From positions 186,001 to 250,000 of the forward strand of contig JAIEOV010000018.1 of NCBI GenBank assembly GCA_019750135.1: a stretch of 64,000 nucleotides of DNA. Direction: 5' to 3'. Every line of letters starts with the position of its first letter. The first letter of the stretch is position 1. Made by a program: the position numbers and the translations under genes. Origin of the DNA: Reyranella sp. Its GTDB lineage: Bacteria; Pseudomonadota; Alphaproteobacteria; Reyranellales; Reyranellaceae. Shown in pieces: positions 1 to 7,955 of this stretch. The notes under the pieces are model-generated. The model made no database searches, had not been told where the DNA came from, and saw nothing but the letters and a program-made list of their open reading frames with translations.

Positions 1-179
1 TAGCCCGAGATGAAGCCACCGGTGTTGAGGCCGGCTGCGAGGTCGCGCTGGTGCTGCATCATCGGCAGGCGCACCAGCGCCTGGATGCCGGTCATGTAGA
101 CCCGGCCCTTGTCGAGCCGATAGCGGTCTTCGAGCGCATAGTCGCCAAAGACGAGAGGAACTGGGGTGGCGGTGCTCAT
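1..179 (-). CDS. Indolepyruvate:ferredoxin oxidoreductase, N-terminal fragment (cut by window edge)
   Basis: About 59 residues are visible, starting at ATG 179-177. The N-terminus contains YALEDRYRLDKGRVYMTGIQ followed by a run ending in LVRLPMMQHQRD and LNTGGFISGY. This is the conserved opening of the large single-chain indolepyruvate/2-oxoacid:ferredoxin oxidoreductases, which use thiamine diphosphate and Fe-S clusters to decarboxylate aryl 2-oxoacids to acyl-CoA in aromatic amino acid breakdown. The catalytic and cluster domains lie outside the window. It is transcribed away from the MscS gene. Family assignment rests on the N-terminal pattern only, but that pattern is distinctive. Confidence 0.85.
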   Translation of the reverse strand, partial: MSTATPVPLVFGDYALEDRYRLDKGRVYMTGIQALVRLPMMQHQRDLAAGLNTGGFISG

Positions 180-503
180 CGCGGGAATGCCCTCCGAAGG
201 CGGCGGCGTGAACGGGCGTTTATGTTGGCGCGAGCATAGCCGGGCCAGTCACCAAGGGGAAAGACCGCACCCCCGTCAATTTCACATGGCGTGTCCCACC
301 GGGCTGCTGCGGTCAGCGCATCACGCGAGACTAAGGTTTAGCTGGCGCGATTGGTGCATCTTGGTCGAAGAAGGCTCTCGGTATTTATGGGGTCACGCCT
401 ATGGCGGTGGAGACAAGCCTGGGCGGCTTGCAGGCGGCGATAACCATGGCGGCGGCGACGGGCTCGAACCGGGCATGACCGTCTGGCTTGCGGGAGGAAT
501 CTG
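180..503. other. Intergenic region between two divergent genes
   Basis: These 324 bases separate the divergent starts of the 2-oxoacid oxidoreductase and the MscS-like channel. A good ribosome binding site (gggagga) sits 6 bases before the channel ATG at 504. No convincing promoter hexamers, RNA gene or conserved peptide was seen. The 112-codon plus-strand frame across it has no recognisable protein features. Both promoters presumably lie here. Confidence 0.5.
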
Positions 504-2012
504 ATGGGTGAGCTGGCCGAGATGGCGCTCGACCCTTTCGTGCAGACGGGCGTCGTCGCCATTTTGGGCGCGCTGATCACCCGCGTGCTGCTGCGCCACT
601 ATCCGGCGCGGCGCCTGGTCTTCCAGCTCGCCTTCTTCCTGGCGCTGACGGCGCTGCTCTTTCACCATGGCCTCGTCCCCTACGAGATCGCACCGGACAC
701 CACGCCCGCCTACGAACGCGTTTTCGTGGCCGTGGCCAAGATCATCTGGTGGATCAACGGTGCCTGGGTCCTGACCGGGTTCACACGCGTCTTCCTGATC
801 TTCGAGCGGCGCCCGCGCGAGGGCCGGCTGATCCAGGACCTCATCGTCGGCCTCATCTATCTCAGCGCCGTGCTGTCGGTCTTCGCCTACGTCTTCAGCG
901 CGCCGGTCGGCACCCTGATCGCGACCTCCGGCGTGTTCGCCATCATCCTCGGCCTCGCCTTGCAGAGCACGCTGGCCGACGTGTTCTCCGGCATCGCCCT
1001 CAATCTCAGCAAGGCCTACGAGGTCGGCGACTGGATCGTGCTGAACGACGGCATCGAGGGCCGCGTGGTCGAGACGAACTGGCGGGCGACGCACCTGCTC
1101 AACGCCTCGAACGACCTGGTGGTGCTGCCCAACAGCGGCCTGGCCAAGGCCCAGCTGACCAACCTCAGCAGCCCCAACCGCAACCACGGGGTCAAGCTGC
1201 GCGTGCGGGTGGCGCCGACCATGGCGCCGTCGACGATCTCGGACGTGATGCGCACGGTGATGCTCAGCAGCAACAACATCATGCCGACGCCCGCGCCCAC
1301 GGTGGAGATCAAGTCGCTGGATGCCCATGCCGTCGAGCTGGAGCTCGCCTTCCGTGTCCGTGATTTCGGGGTGGCCGCGGCAGCGCGGCACGAGGTCTAT
1401 GACCTGATCTATCGCCACACGCGCGCCGCCGGGCTGGCGCTGGCGCCGCCGCGCGAGGCGGGTGCATCGGCGTTCGTCGGCCAGGCGGCGGCGACCGCCC
1501 CGACACCGAGGGGAACGGCGCTGCGCCTGGTCGATGCCGTGCCTCTGTTCGCGTCGCTGATGGACGAGGAGAAGGCGGCGCTGGCCGACACCATGACGCG
1601 CAAGACCTATCGCAAGGGCGAGGTGCTGGCCGCGCAAGGCGACAAGCTCAGCTCCCTGGTGGTCATCCGCACCGGCGTCGCCGTGGTGTCGCGCGACGAG
1701 GGCGTCGGCGAGATCGAGCTGAGCCGGCTGGCGCCTGGCGACTATTTCGGCGAAAGCGGCCTGTTTGCCGGAGCCGGCGAGCCCGGAACGGTGCGCGCCC
1801 TGACGTTCGTCGTGGCCTACGAGGTGGGCCAGGCGGCGCTCGCCAAGCTGATGCACGACCGGCCGACGATAGCCGACGAGATCAGCCTGACGCTGACACG
1901 GCGCGCCAAGACCAATGCAACGGGATTGGCCGATGACGGACTGGGCGCTGCGCCCTCGTTTTCGGACCTGGTGACGCGGATCCGGCAGCTCTTCCAGCTG
2001 CCGCACGGCTAG
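504..2012 (+). CDS. MscS-family mechanosensitive channel with C-terminal cyclic-nucleotide-binding-like domain
   Basis: The 502-residue protein has about four hydrophobic helices in residues 12-150. It then has the MscS pore helix and beta domain at about 138-300, with GLALQSTLADVFSGIALNL and YEVGDWI. A cNMP-binding fold follows at about 345-465, with the cassette PGDYFGESGLF at 411-421. This is the architecture of the bCNG group, inner-membrane channels proposed to be gated or modulated by cyclic nucleotides. In E. coli CAP and most cNMP domains an Arg follows the GE-x-x-L segment and contacts the cyclic phosphate. Here that stretch reads GEPGTVRAL, with Pro/Gly where the Arg is expected, so ligand binding is doubtful. 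Start at 504 has a strong RBS. No partner genes are adjacent. Confidence 0.88.
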   Translation: MGELAEMALDPFVQTGVVAILGALITRVLLRHYPARRLVFQLAFFLALTALLFHHGLVPYEIAPDTTPAYERVFVAVAKIIWWINGAWVLTGFTRVFLIFERRPREGRLIQDLIVGLIYLSAVLSVFAYVFSAPVGTLIATSGVFAIILGLALQSTLADVFSGIALNLSKAYEVGDWIVLNDGIEGRVVETNWRATHLLNASNDLVVLPNSGLAKAQLTNLSSPNRNHGVKLRVRVAPTMAPSTISDVMRTVMLSSNNIMPTPAPTVEIKSLDAHAVELELAFRVRDFGVAAAARHEVYDLIYRHTRAAGLALAPPREAGASAFVGQAAATAPTPRGTALRLVDAVPLFASLMDEEKAALADTMTRKTYRKGEVLAAQGDKLSSLVVIRTGVAVVSRDEGVGEIELSRLAPGDYFGESGLFAGAGEPGTVRALTFVVAYEVGQAALAKLMHDRPTIADEISLTLTRRAKTNATGLADDGLGAAPSFSDLVTRIRQLFQLPHG

Positions 2013-2022
2013 ACCGCGCGGC

Positions 2023-2589
2023 TCAGCGCTTGGCGTATTCCGTGAAGACGTAGTCGCGCGTCACCACGTCGGTGTGGCAGGCGAGCCCGCACTTCGCATC
2101 GTTGCCTTGCGGTGGCCTCGAGGCCGCATTGGCCGGGCTGAACGTGCCGGAGGCTTCATCGTAGTCGAACGCGCCCCATCCCCAGCCGCCGCTGTCGGCG
2201 AATCGCTTGCTGTCCTTCACCATGAAGTCGACGTCATGCTGGATGCCCGGCACGATCGGCTGACCCGGATAGCTCTCCTGCTTCTTCGGGTTCCAGTGGA
2301 TCTTCGCCATCATGGCGCCGTCGGGGAACGACTTGCCGTTGTCGGGGATGCCTTGCTTGAAGGCTTCGATCATCGCCGGATTGCCCAGGATCGCGGCGAC
2401 CTTGCCGCCATTCCCGCTGAGCGAGATGAGAGCCCAGTCCTCGTATCCCCTGAACTCGGAGAAGGCGAGGCCGCCCGGGACTTTGACGGCGTACTTGTCC
2501 TTGTCCTGAGCGGAAATCGAGACGGCGGTGACCAGGATGGCAATCGATGCCAAGACGCTGGCGCCGGTCAGAATGGCTCTTCGCATCAC
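2023..2589 (-). CDS. Cytochrome P460-like exported haem protein
   Basis: The 188-residue protein has an N-terminal signal peptide (about 1-27, ending in SISAQ) and the P460 fold signatures FSEFRGYEDWALIS, a central HWNPKK segment and a C-terminal CGLACHT (C167, C171, H172). The spacing is C-x3-C-H rather than the usual C-x2-C-H; I believe this form occurs in this branch of the family. P460 proteins are periplasmic haem proteins, and characterised ones oxidise hydroxylamine, but many relatives have unknown function. It starts 8 bases downstream of the GH51 stop and is the last gene of the long minus-strand operon, with no obvious link to sugar uptake. Confidence 0.82.
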   Translation of the reverse strand: MMRRAILTGASVLASIAILVTAVSISAQDKDKYAVKVPGGLAFSEFRGYEDWALISLSGNGGKVAAILGNPAMIEAFKQGIPDNGKSFPDGAMMAKIHWNPKKQESYPGQPIVPGIQHDVDFMVKDSKRFADSGGWGWGAFDYDEASGTFSPANAASRPPQGNDAKCGLACHTDVVTRDYVFTEYAKR

Positions 2590-2596
2590 GCACTCC

Positions 2597-4144
2597 TCAG
2601 TTTGAAGACAGCTGGATCACGTTCCACGATGCCGGTGCAAGTGTCGCCTCGAGCTTCGCACCGTCGACCCGCACCGCCGTAAGGGACTTGGGCGCGATCC
2701 GGTCGGGATCATCCTTGGTATTCATTGCCGTGAGATCGCCGTCCGCCAGCTGCACCGCCTGCTTGACGGCAAGCGTGCCGAATCTGTCGGCGTCCAGCCT
2801 GAGAGGCAGGGTCTCATCGAGACTGCGATTCAGTGCGAAAAGGGTGAGCGTGCCCTCCTTATCGTCATGCACCGCGGAGAGCTTCAGGTAGGGCGCCGCG
2901 GGAATGTCGTAGTAGTCGTTGATCGGGCCCTGCGGATCGTTGTAGCGCGCGGAGTAAGTCGGCGAATCGATCTCGGTGCGCAGCACGCGGCCGCGGCCCA
3001 TGCGGCTGAAATGTGCAAACGGATGGAAGATCGTCTGCCGCCAGGCCGGGCCGCCGGTCTCCGTCATGATCGGCGCGATGACGTTCACCAGCTGGGCGAG
3101 GCAGGCCGCCTTGACGCGGTCGGCATGGTTCAGCAGCGAGATGCACATGCCGCCGAAGGCCAGCGCATCCTCCATGTTGTAGGGCTCCTCGAGGATCGGC
3201 GGCGCGACCGGCCAGCCTTCCTTGACGCGGGCGGCGCGATTGCGTCGCGTACGGTACCAGACATTCCATTCGTCGAAGCTCAGCATGATGCGCTTGCTCG
3301 AGCGCCGCCGCGCGGCGACGGCGTCGGCGATCGCCACGACCTCGTCGATGAAACTGTCCATCAGGTCGACGCTCGCCAGGAAGGCCGGCGTGTCGCCGTC
3401 GTAGTTGTTGAGATAGGTGTGCAGCGAGATGTACTCGACGTGGTCGAACGTGTGCTGCAGCACCGTGTCCTCCCACGCCCCGAAGGTCGCCATGCGCCGG
3501 CCTGACGAGCCGCAGGCGGCGAGCTCGATCGACGGGTCGATCCATTTCATCATCTTGGCCGCCTCGTGGGCGATGCGGCCGTACTCGTGGGCGGTCTTGG
3601 CTTCCATCTGCCAGGGACCGTCCATCTCGTTGCCGAGGCACCAGAACTTCACGCCGTGCGGCTTGTCCCAGCCGTGCTTCCTGCGAAGATCCGACAGTGC
3701 CGTGCCGCCGGGATGGTTGCAGTATTCGACCATGTTGCGGGCGGCATCGCCGGTCCTGGTGCCGAGATTGACCGCCAGCATCGGCTCGATGCCGGTGGCG
3801 CGGCACCAGTCCAGGAATTCGTTGGTGCCGAATTCGTTGGTCTCGGTCGACATCCAGGCGAGGTCGAGGCGGCGCGGCCGCTCGGCGACCGGGCCGACAC
3901 CGTCCTCCCAATTGTAGCCCGAGACGAAGTTGCCGCCGGGGTAGCGCATGATGGTGGGGGCAAGCTCGCGCACCAGTTCGAGCACATCCTGGCGGAAGCC
4001 CTTGGCGTCGGCGGTGGGATGGCCGGGCTCGAAGATGCCGCCATAGATGCAGCGGCCGAGATGCTCCAGGAAGGCGCCGAACAGGCGCGGATCGGTCGTG
4101 CCGATGGCGAAATCGCGGTGCAGGCGGACGGTGACGTTACGCAT
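2597..4144 (-). CDS. GH51 alpha-L-arabinofuranosidase
   Basis: The 515-residue protein shows the GH51 hallmarks. These are FGAFLEHLGRCIYGGI near the N-terminus, the acid/base Glu in CLGNEMDGPWQ (E173), and the nucleophile Glu in LSFDEWNVWY (E292), followed by a C-terminal beta-sandwich domain. It has no signal peptide, so it should be cytosolic and remove terminal arabinofuranosyl groups from imported oligosaccharides. Length is normal for the family. Its start overlaps the upstream ATPase gene by 8 bases, which points to translational coupling and a shared mRNA with the ABC importer. Confidence 0.93.
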   Translation of the reverse strand: MRNVTVRLHRDFAIGTTDPRLFGAFLEHLGRCIYGGIFEPGHPTADAKGFRQDVLELVRELAPTIMRYPGGNFVSGYNWEDGVGPVAERPRRLDLAWMSTETNEFGTNEFLDWCRATGIEPMLAVNLGTRTGDAARNMVEYCNHPGGTALSDLRRKHGWDKPHGVKFWCLGNEMDGPWQMEAKTAHEYGRIAHEAAKMMKWIDPSIELAACGSSGRRMATFGAWEDTVLQHTFDHVEYISLHTYLNNYDGDTPAFLASVDLMDSFIDEVVAIADAVAARRRSSKRIMLSFDEWNVWYRTRRNRAARVKEGWPVAPPILEEPYNMEDALAFGGMCISLLNHADRVKAACLAQLVNVIAPIMTETGGPAWRQTIFHPFAHFSRMGRGRVLRTEIDSPTYSARYNDPQGPINDYYDIPAAPYLKLSAVHDDKEGTLTLFALNRSLDETLPLRLDADRFGTLAVKQAVQLADGDLTAMNTKDDPDRIAPKSLTAVRVDGAKLEATLAPASWNVIQLSSN

Positions 4145-4961
4145 GGAAAGCAGCTCCGGTGGGCGGGACTTCGGGCGAGAGGACGGAATTCTTGAGCAGC
4201 TGCGAATAAGGATGCTGCGGGTTGTCGAGCACGGCGCGCGCCTCGCCGCTTTCGACGACCTTGCCGTGGCGCATGATCAGGATGCGGTCGCTGACATAGT
4301 AGGCGGTGGCGAGGTCGTGGGTGATGTAGATGATCGACACGCCGCGCCGCTCGCGCAGGCCGCGCAGCAGGTTGACGATCGAGGCACGCAGCGAGGCGTC
4401 GATCATCGACACCGGCTCGTCGGCAACCAGCAGTGCCGGCTTCGAGATCAGGGCGCGGGCGATCGCAACGCGCTGCAGCTGGCCGCCCGACAGCTCGTGC
4501 GGGTAGCGGCCGCGTATCTCGGCGAGCGACAGGCCGACTTCCTTGAGGGCTCCGTCGGCGGCCTCGCGGATCTCGGCCTCGCCTTCGACGCCCGCCATGC
4601 GCCGTGCCGTGGCGAACAGGTAGCGGTCGAGCCGCTTCATGGGGTTGAAGGCCTCGAACGGGTTCTGGAAGACCGGCTGGACCTCCTTCATGAAGGCAAG
4701 CCGCGCGCGGCCGCCGCGGATGCCGGAGAGATCCTTGCCCTTGAAGCGGATGGTGCCGCTGCTGGTCGGCACCATGCCGAGGGTCATGCGTGCCAGCGTG
4801 GTCTTGCCGCTGCCCGATTCGCCGACGACGGTCAGGATCTCCGGCCGGTCGGCCTCGAGCCGCAGGCTGACGCCGTCGACAGCCGTGACGCGGCGGGCCG
4901 CGAACAGGCCGCCGCTGCGGTAGACGCGGCTCACGTCCTCGACCTCGAGCAGCGCACTCAT
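4137..4961 (-). CDS. ABC transporter ATP-binding protein, Dpp/OppF-like
   Basis: The 274-residue protein is a nucleotide-binding subunit of the peptide/oligosaccharide importer family. It has Walker [10 protein letters not shown] (47-55), signature LSGGQLQR (157-164), Walker B LLVADEP (177-183) and a switch His in YITHD. It has the OppF-like N-terminal extension (SRVYRSGG). It overlaps the second ATPase gene by 4 bases and GH51 by 8 bases. With the preceding gene it would form the heterodimeric ATPase of the importer. Confidence 0.93.
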   Translation of the reverse strand: MSALLEVEDVSRVYRSGGLFAARRVTAVDGVSLRLEADRPEILTVVGESGSGKTTLARMTLGMVPTSSGTIRFKGKDLSGIRGGRARLAFMKEVQPVFQNPFEAFNPMKRLDRYLFATARRMAGVEGEAEIREAADGALKEVGLSLAEIRGRYPHELSGGQLQRVAIARALISKPALLVADEPVSMIDASLRASIVNLLRGLRERRGVSIIYITHDLATAYYVSDRILIMRHGKVVESGEARAVLDNPQHPYSQLLKNSVLSPEVPPTGAAFHA

Positions 4962-5953
4962 GCCGGACGCTCCGGCTCGGGATGGAAGCAGGCGACGCGC
5001 TGGCCGGGCGCCAGCTCGGCCATCGGCGGCGCTTCGCGGCGGCAGATGTCGGAAGCGCGCGGGCAGCGCGGATGGAAGCGGCAGCCCGCCGGCGGATCGG
5101 CGAGGTTGGGCGGCGCGCCGTCCAGGCCCTTCTTGGGGGCGGCATCGCCCAACCGCGGCAGGCTCGCGATCAGGTGGGCGGTGTAGGGATGGCGCGGCGA
5201 GCGGAAGATGTCGGCGGTGCGGCCCTCCTCGACCAGGCGGCCGGCATACATGATGCCCAGCCGGTCGGTGAGGTTGGCGTGCACGGCCATGTCGTGGGTG
5301 ACGAAGATGATAGACGAGCCGAGCTCGCGCTGGATCTCGTGGATCATGGCCAGAACGCCCTTCTGGACGACGACGTCCAGCGCCGTGGTCGGCTCGTCGG
5401 CGATGATGAATTCGGGCCGGCAGACGGTGGCGAGCGCGATGGTGACGCGCTGGCGCATGCCGCCGGACAGCTGGTGGGGAAAGGCGTCCAGCACGTCGGG
5501 CTGAAGATGCAGGCGTTGCAGGTGATCGCGCACGACTTGCAGGAATTCGGCCTTGGGACGACCGATATGGCGGAAGGCGAAGTCGAAGAAGGTGTGCCGC
5601 ACCCGCCGCACCGGGTTCAGCACGTTCATCGAGCCCTGCATGATGTAGCTGAGATGCTTCCAGCGGATCTTGCCCAGCGCCTCGCGGTCGATGCGATGGA
5701 TGTCGACCGGCTTGTCGCCGAAGCGGAACACGACGGAGCCAGCCAGCACTTCGAGCGGCGGCTGGATGGCGTTGGCGATGGTCTTGATCAGGGTCGTCTT
5801 GCCGCTGCTCGATTCGCCGGCCAGGCCGTAAATCTCGCCGGCTGCGATGGCGAGCGAGATGTCGTCGACCGCGCGCACCTCGCGGCTGACGCCGTAGGCG
5901 GAGGTGCGGTACCAGGCGCGCAGGCCTGAGACGGCGAGCACCGGTTCGCTCAT
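4958..5953 (-). CDS. ABC transporter ATP-binding protein, Dpp/OppD-like
   Basis: The start is placed at ATG 5953, within the 4-base overlap with the permease gene ([10 protein letters not shown]). The open frame continues upstream, but that part is the permease read in another frame. The 331-residue product has Walker [10 protein letters not shown] (46-54), LSGGMRQR, Walker [13 protein letters not shown] and the OppD-type C-terminal tail with Cys residues in [16 protein letters not shown]. In this family the tail cysteines can bind an Fe-S cluster. It couples ATP hydrolysis to transport with its partner ATPase. Confidence 0.92.
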   Translation of the reverse strand: MSEPVLAVSGLRAWYRTSAYGVSREVRAVDDISLAIAAGEIYGLAGESSSGKTTLIKTIANAIQPPLEVLAGSVVFRFGDKPVDIHRIDREALGKIRWKHLSYIMQGSMNVLNPVRRVRHTFFDFAFRHIGRPKAEFLQVVRDHLQRLHLQPDVLDAFPHQLSGGMRQRVTIALATVCRPEFIIADEPTTALDVVVQKGVLAMIHEIQRELGSSIIFVTHDMAVHANLTDRLGIMYAGRLVEEGRTADIFRSPRHPYTAHLIASLPRLGDAAPKKGLDGAPPNLADPPAGCRFHPRCPRASDICRREAPPMAELAPGQRVACFHPEPERPA

Positions 5954-6807
5954 CCGCCGCTCCGGCCGAGGCGGCTGCGCGGGTCGATATACTCGTTCAT
6001 CGACACGGCGAGCAGGAACAGGCCGATGAAGGCCATGATCACCAGCAGCACGGGGAAGAAGATCCACCACCAGATGCCGGCGACCAAAGCCGTGTGCTGG
6101 TTGGCCCAGTAGATCAGCACGCCGATGGTCGGCGTGTTGATGTCGGTGAAGCCCAGCACCGACAGGGTCACCTCGAGGCCGATCGACCAGTTGATGTTGT
6201 TCATGGTGGTCGAGAACACGATCGGCAGGACGTAGGGCAGGTGCTCCTCGACCAGGATCTGGCGCATCGACATGCCGGAGAAGATGCCGGTCTCGGTGAA
6301 CTCGCGGGTCCTGAGGCTGAGCGCCACCGAACGGATCAAGCGCGCGTCGTAGGCCCAGCCCAGGCAGGCCATCATCAGCGCCAGCAGGCCCCACGACATG
6401 TGGTCCTTCATGACGAAGTAGAACAGCACCAGGATGGGGAACAGCGGGATGACGATGAAGGTGTCGTTGATCGACATCAGCACGCGATCGACCAGGCCGC
6501 CGCAGTATCCCGCGACCAGGCCGATCACCAGCGCCAAGAGGCGGCTGATCACGGCGACCGTGATGCCAAATATCAAGGTATTGCGGATCGAGAAGGTGAG
6601 CAGCCAGAACAGGTCCTGGCCGCGCGACGTCGTGCCCATGGGATAGGCCCACGACGGCGGCACGTCGGGCGGCACGACGAAGCTGTCGTTCGGCGGATAG
6701 GGCGAGAAGAACGACAGCAGCGCGAAGCCCAGCACGATCGCCACCAGGACCAGGCCGACCGCGAACTGGCGGTTGAAGCGCAGGAGGTCGATCAGGATGC
6801 GGCCCAT
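5950..6807 (-). CDS. ABC transporter permease, Dpp/OppC-like
   Basis: The 285-residue inner-membrane protein has an N-terminal helix (about 16-36) and a [10 protein letters not shown] periplasmic segment. The OppC-type motif [13 protein letters not shown] precedes a five-helix transmembrane core. The cytoplasmic EAA-type loop lies near [18 protein letters not shown]. It overlaps the ATPase gene by 4 bases and is separated from the other permease by one base, so the pair are expected to form the heterodimeric pore. Confidence 0.92.
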   Translation of the reverse strand: MGRILIDLLRFNRQFAVGLVLVAIVLGFALLSFFSPYPPNDSFVVPPDVPPSWAYPMGTTSRGQDLFWLLTFSIRNTLIFGITVAVISRLLALVIGLVAGYCGGLVDRVLMSINDTFIVIPLFPILVLFYFVMKDHMSWGLLALMMACLGWAYDARLIRSVALSLRTREFTETGIFSGMSMRQILVEEHLPYVLPIVFSTTMNNINWSIGLEVTLSVLGFTDINTPTIGVLIYWANQHTALVAGIWWWIFFPVLLVIMAFIGLFLLAVSMNEYIDPRSRLGRSGG

Positions 6808-6808
6808 C

Positions 6809-7825
6809 TCAGCGCGCCTTCACGCGAGGGTCGAGCAGGGGGTAGGCGAGGTCGATCAGCAGCACGGCGACCGACACCGCCAGGATCGACACGGTGGTGA
6901 CACCCAGCACCAGGCTGTAGTCGCCGACATGGACGGCCGAGACCAGCAAAGTGCCGACGCCGGGATAGCCGAAGACCTGCTCGGTGATGATGGCGCCGTT
7001 GAAGATCGAGCCCAGCGACATCGCGAGGCCGGTGACCTGCGGCACCAAGGCGTTGCGCATGACGTAGGAGCCGAGGATGCGGCGGCGCTCGACGCCGCCC
7101 AACTCGGCGTAGGCCACGTAATCCTCGGTCACGACATTGGAGACCAGCGAGCGCATGCCCATGAACCAGCCGCCGAGCCCGACCAGCGCCAGCGACAGCA
7201 CCGGCAGGACGGCGTGCGCCGCGACGCTGCCGATGAACTCCCAGCTCCAGCCGCGCGTCATGTTCATCTTGTAGCCGCCGCTGATCGGCAGTACCGGCCA
7301 GAGATAACCGAAGGCGATCAGCAGCAGTAACGCCACGATGTAGTAGGGGATGGGATGGAAGGCCATCGCCAGGATGCCGGCGAAGCGCAGCGCCTTGCTG
7401 CGCCGGTAGTAGCCGGCGAGCCCGCCCAAGAGGTTGCCGAGTATCCAGGTCAGCAGGGTCGAGATCACCAGCAGGGCCACCGTCCACGGCAGCGCGCGGC
7501 CGATCAGCACCGAGACCGGCGTGGGAAAGGCCGACAGCGAGGGGCCGAAGTCGCCCGTCGCGACGCGGCGCCAGAAGGCGACGTACTGGTCGCCGAGGCC
7601 GCCTTCGAGGCCGTAGAGCTCCTTCAGCGACTGGCGCATCAGGGCGATCGCCTCGGGGCTGGTGCTGCCGAACTGCGTCGCCGCCGCGATCGACTGCTCG
7701 ACCGGATCGATCGGCGTCGAATGCGTGACGATGAAGGCAATGTTGATCCCGATGAACACGACCAGGGCGAACTGCCCGAGGCGCGTCAGGAGATAAAGCG
7801 GGTACCCTGTCACTGTCGCGAACAC
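6809..7825 (-). CDS. ABC transporter permease, Dpp/OppB-like
   Basis: The 338-residue membrane protein has a first helix near residues 15-33, a large periplasmic segment (about 34-100), then five helices and the EAA-type loop AYAELGGVERRRILGSYVMRNAL. The likely start is GTG 7825; a second GTG at 7813 is possible. The start abuts the large palindrome at 7825-7930, whose end supplies the only purine-rich stretch near the start. It pairs with the OppC-like permease. Confidence 0.9.
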   Translation of the reverse strand: MFATVTGYPLYLLTRLGQFALVVFIGINIAFIVTHSTPIDPVEQSIAAATQFGSTSPEAIALMRQSLKELYGLEGGLGDQYVAFWRRVATGDFGPSLSAFPTPVSVLIGRALPWTVALLVISTLLTWILGNLLGGLAGYYRRSKALRFAGILAMAFHPIPYYIVALLLLIAFGYLWPVLPISGGYKMNMTRGWSWEFIGSVAAHAVLPVLSLALVGLGGWFMGMRSLVSNVVTEDYVAYAELGGVERRRILGSYVMRNALVPQVTGLAMSLGSIFNGAIITEQVFGYPGVGTLLVSAVHVGDYSLVLGVTTVSILAVSVAVLLIDLAYPLLDPRVKAR

Positions 7826-7930
7826 CTCATGCTGAGGAGGCCGCGCAGCGGCCGTCTCGAAGCATGGGCCTCAGCACGACTGGTTCCCACCCTTCGAGAC
7901 GCCGCGCGATGCGCGGCTCCTCAGGTGAGG
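7825..7930. repeat. Large palindromic element between binding-protein and permease genes
   Basis: The left part (7825-7869) and right part (about 7887-7930) form imperfect inverted arms of about 44 bases. The left arm opens CCTCATGCTGAGGAGG and the right arm ends CTCCTCAGGTGAGG. Both carry an inner GC hairpin (ggccgcgcagcggcc on the left, ccgcgcgatgcgcgg on the right) and a shared ctcgaag/cttcgag segment. It looks like a dispersed intergenic palindrome. Its position between the binding-protein and membrane genes suggests a partial terminator or mRNA-stabilising hairpin. Confidence 0.8.
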
Positions 7931-7955
7931 ACATTGTTGATCCGACTGTCGTCGC

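Noticed and set aside
440..490. tRNA-like ggctcgaacc sequence
   Set aside because: It resembles a T-loop, but no matching acceptor, D or anticodon stems can be drawn around it.
166..504. 112-codon frame upstream of the MscS gene
   Set aside because: It has no RBS, no domain and a composition unlike real genes. The first part overlaps the 5' end of the divergent oxidoreductase.
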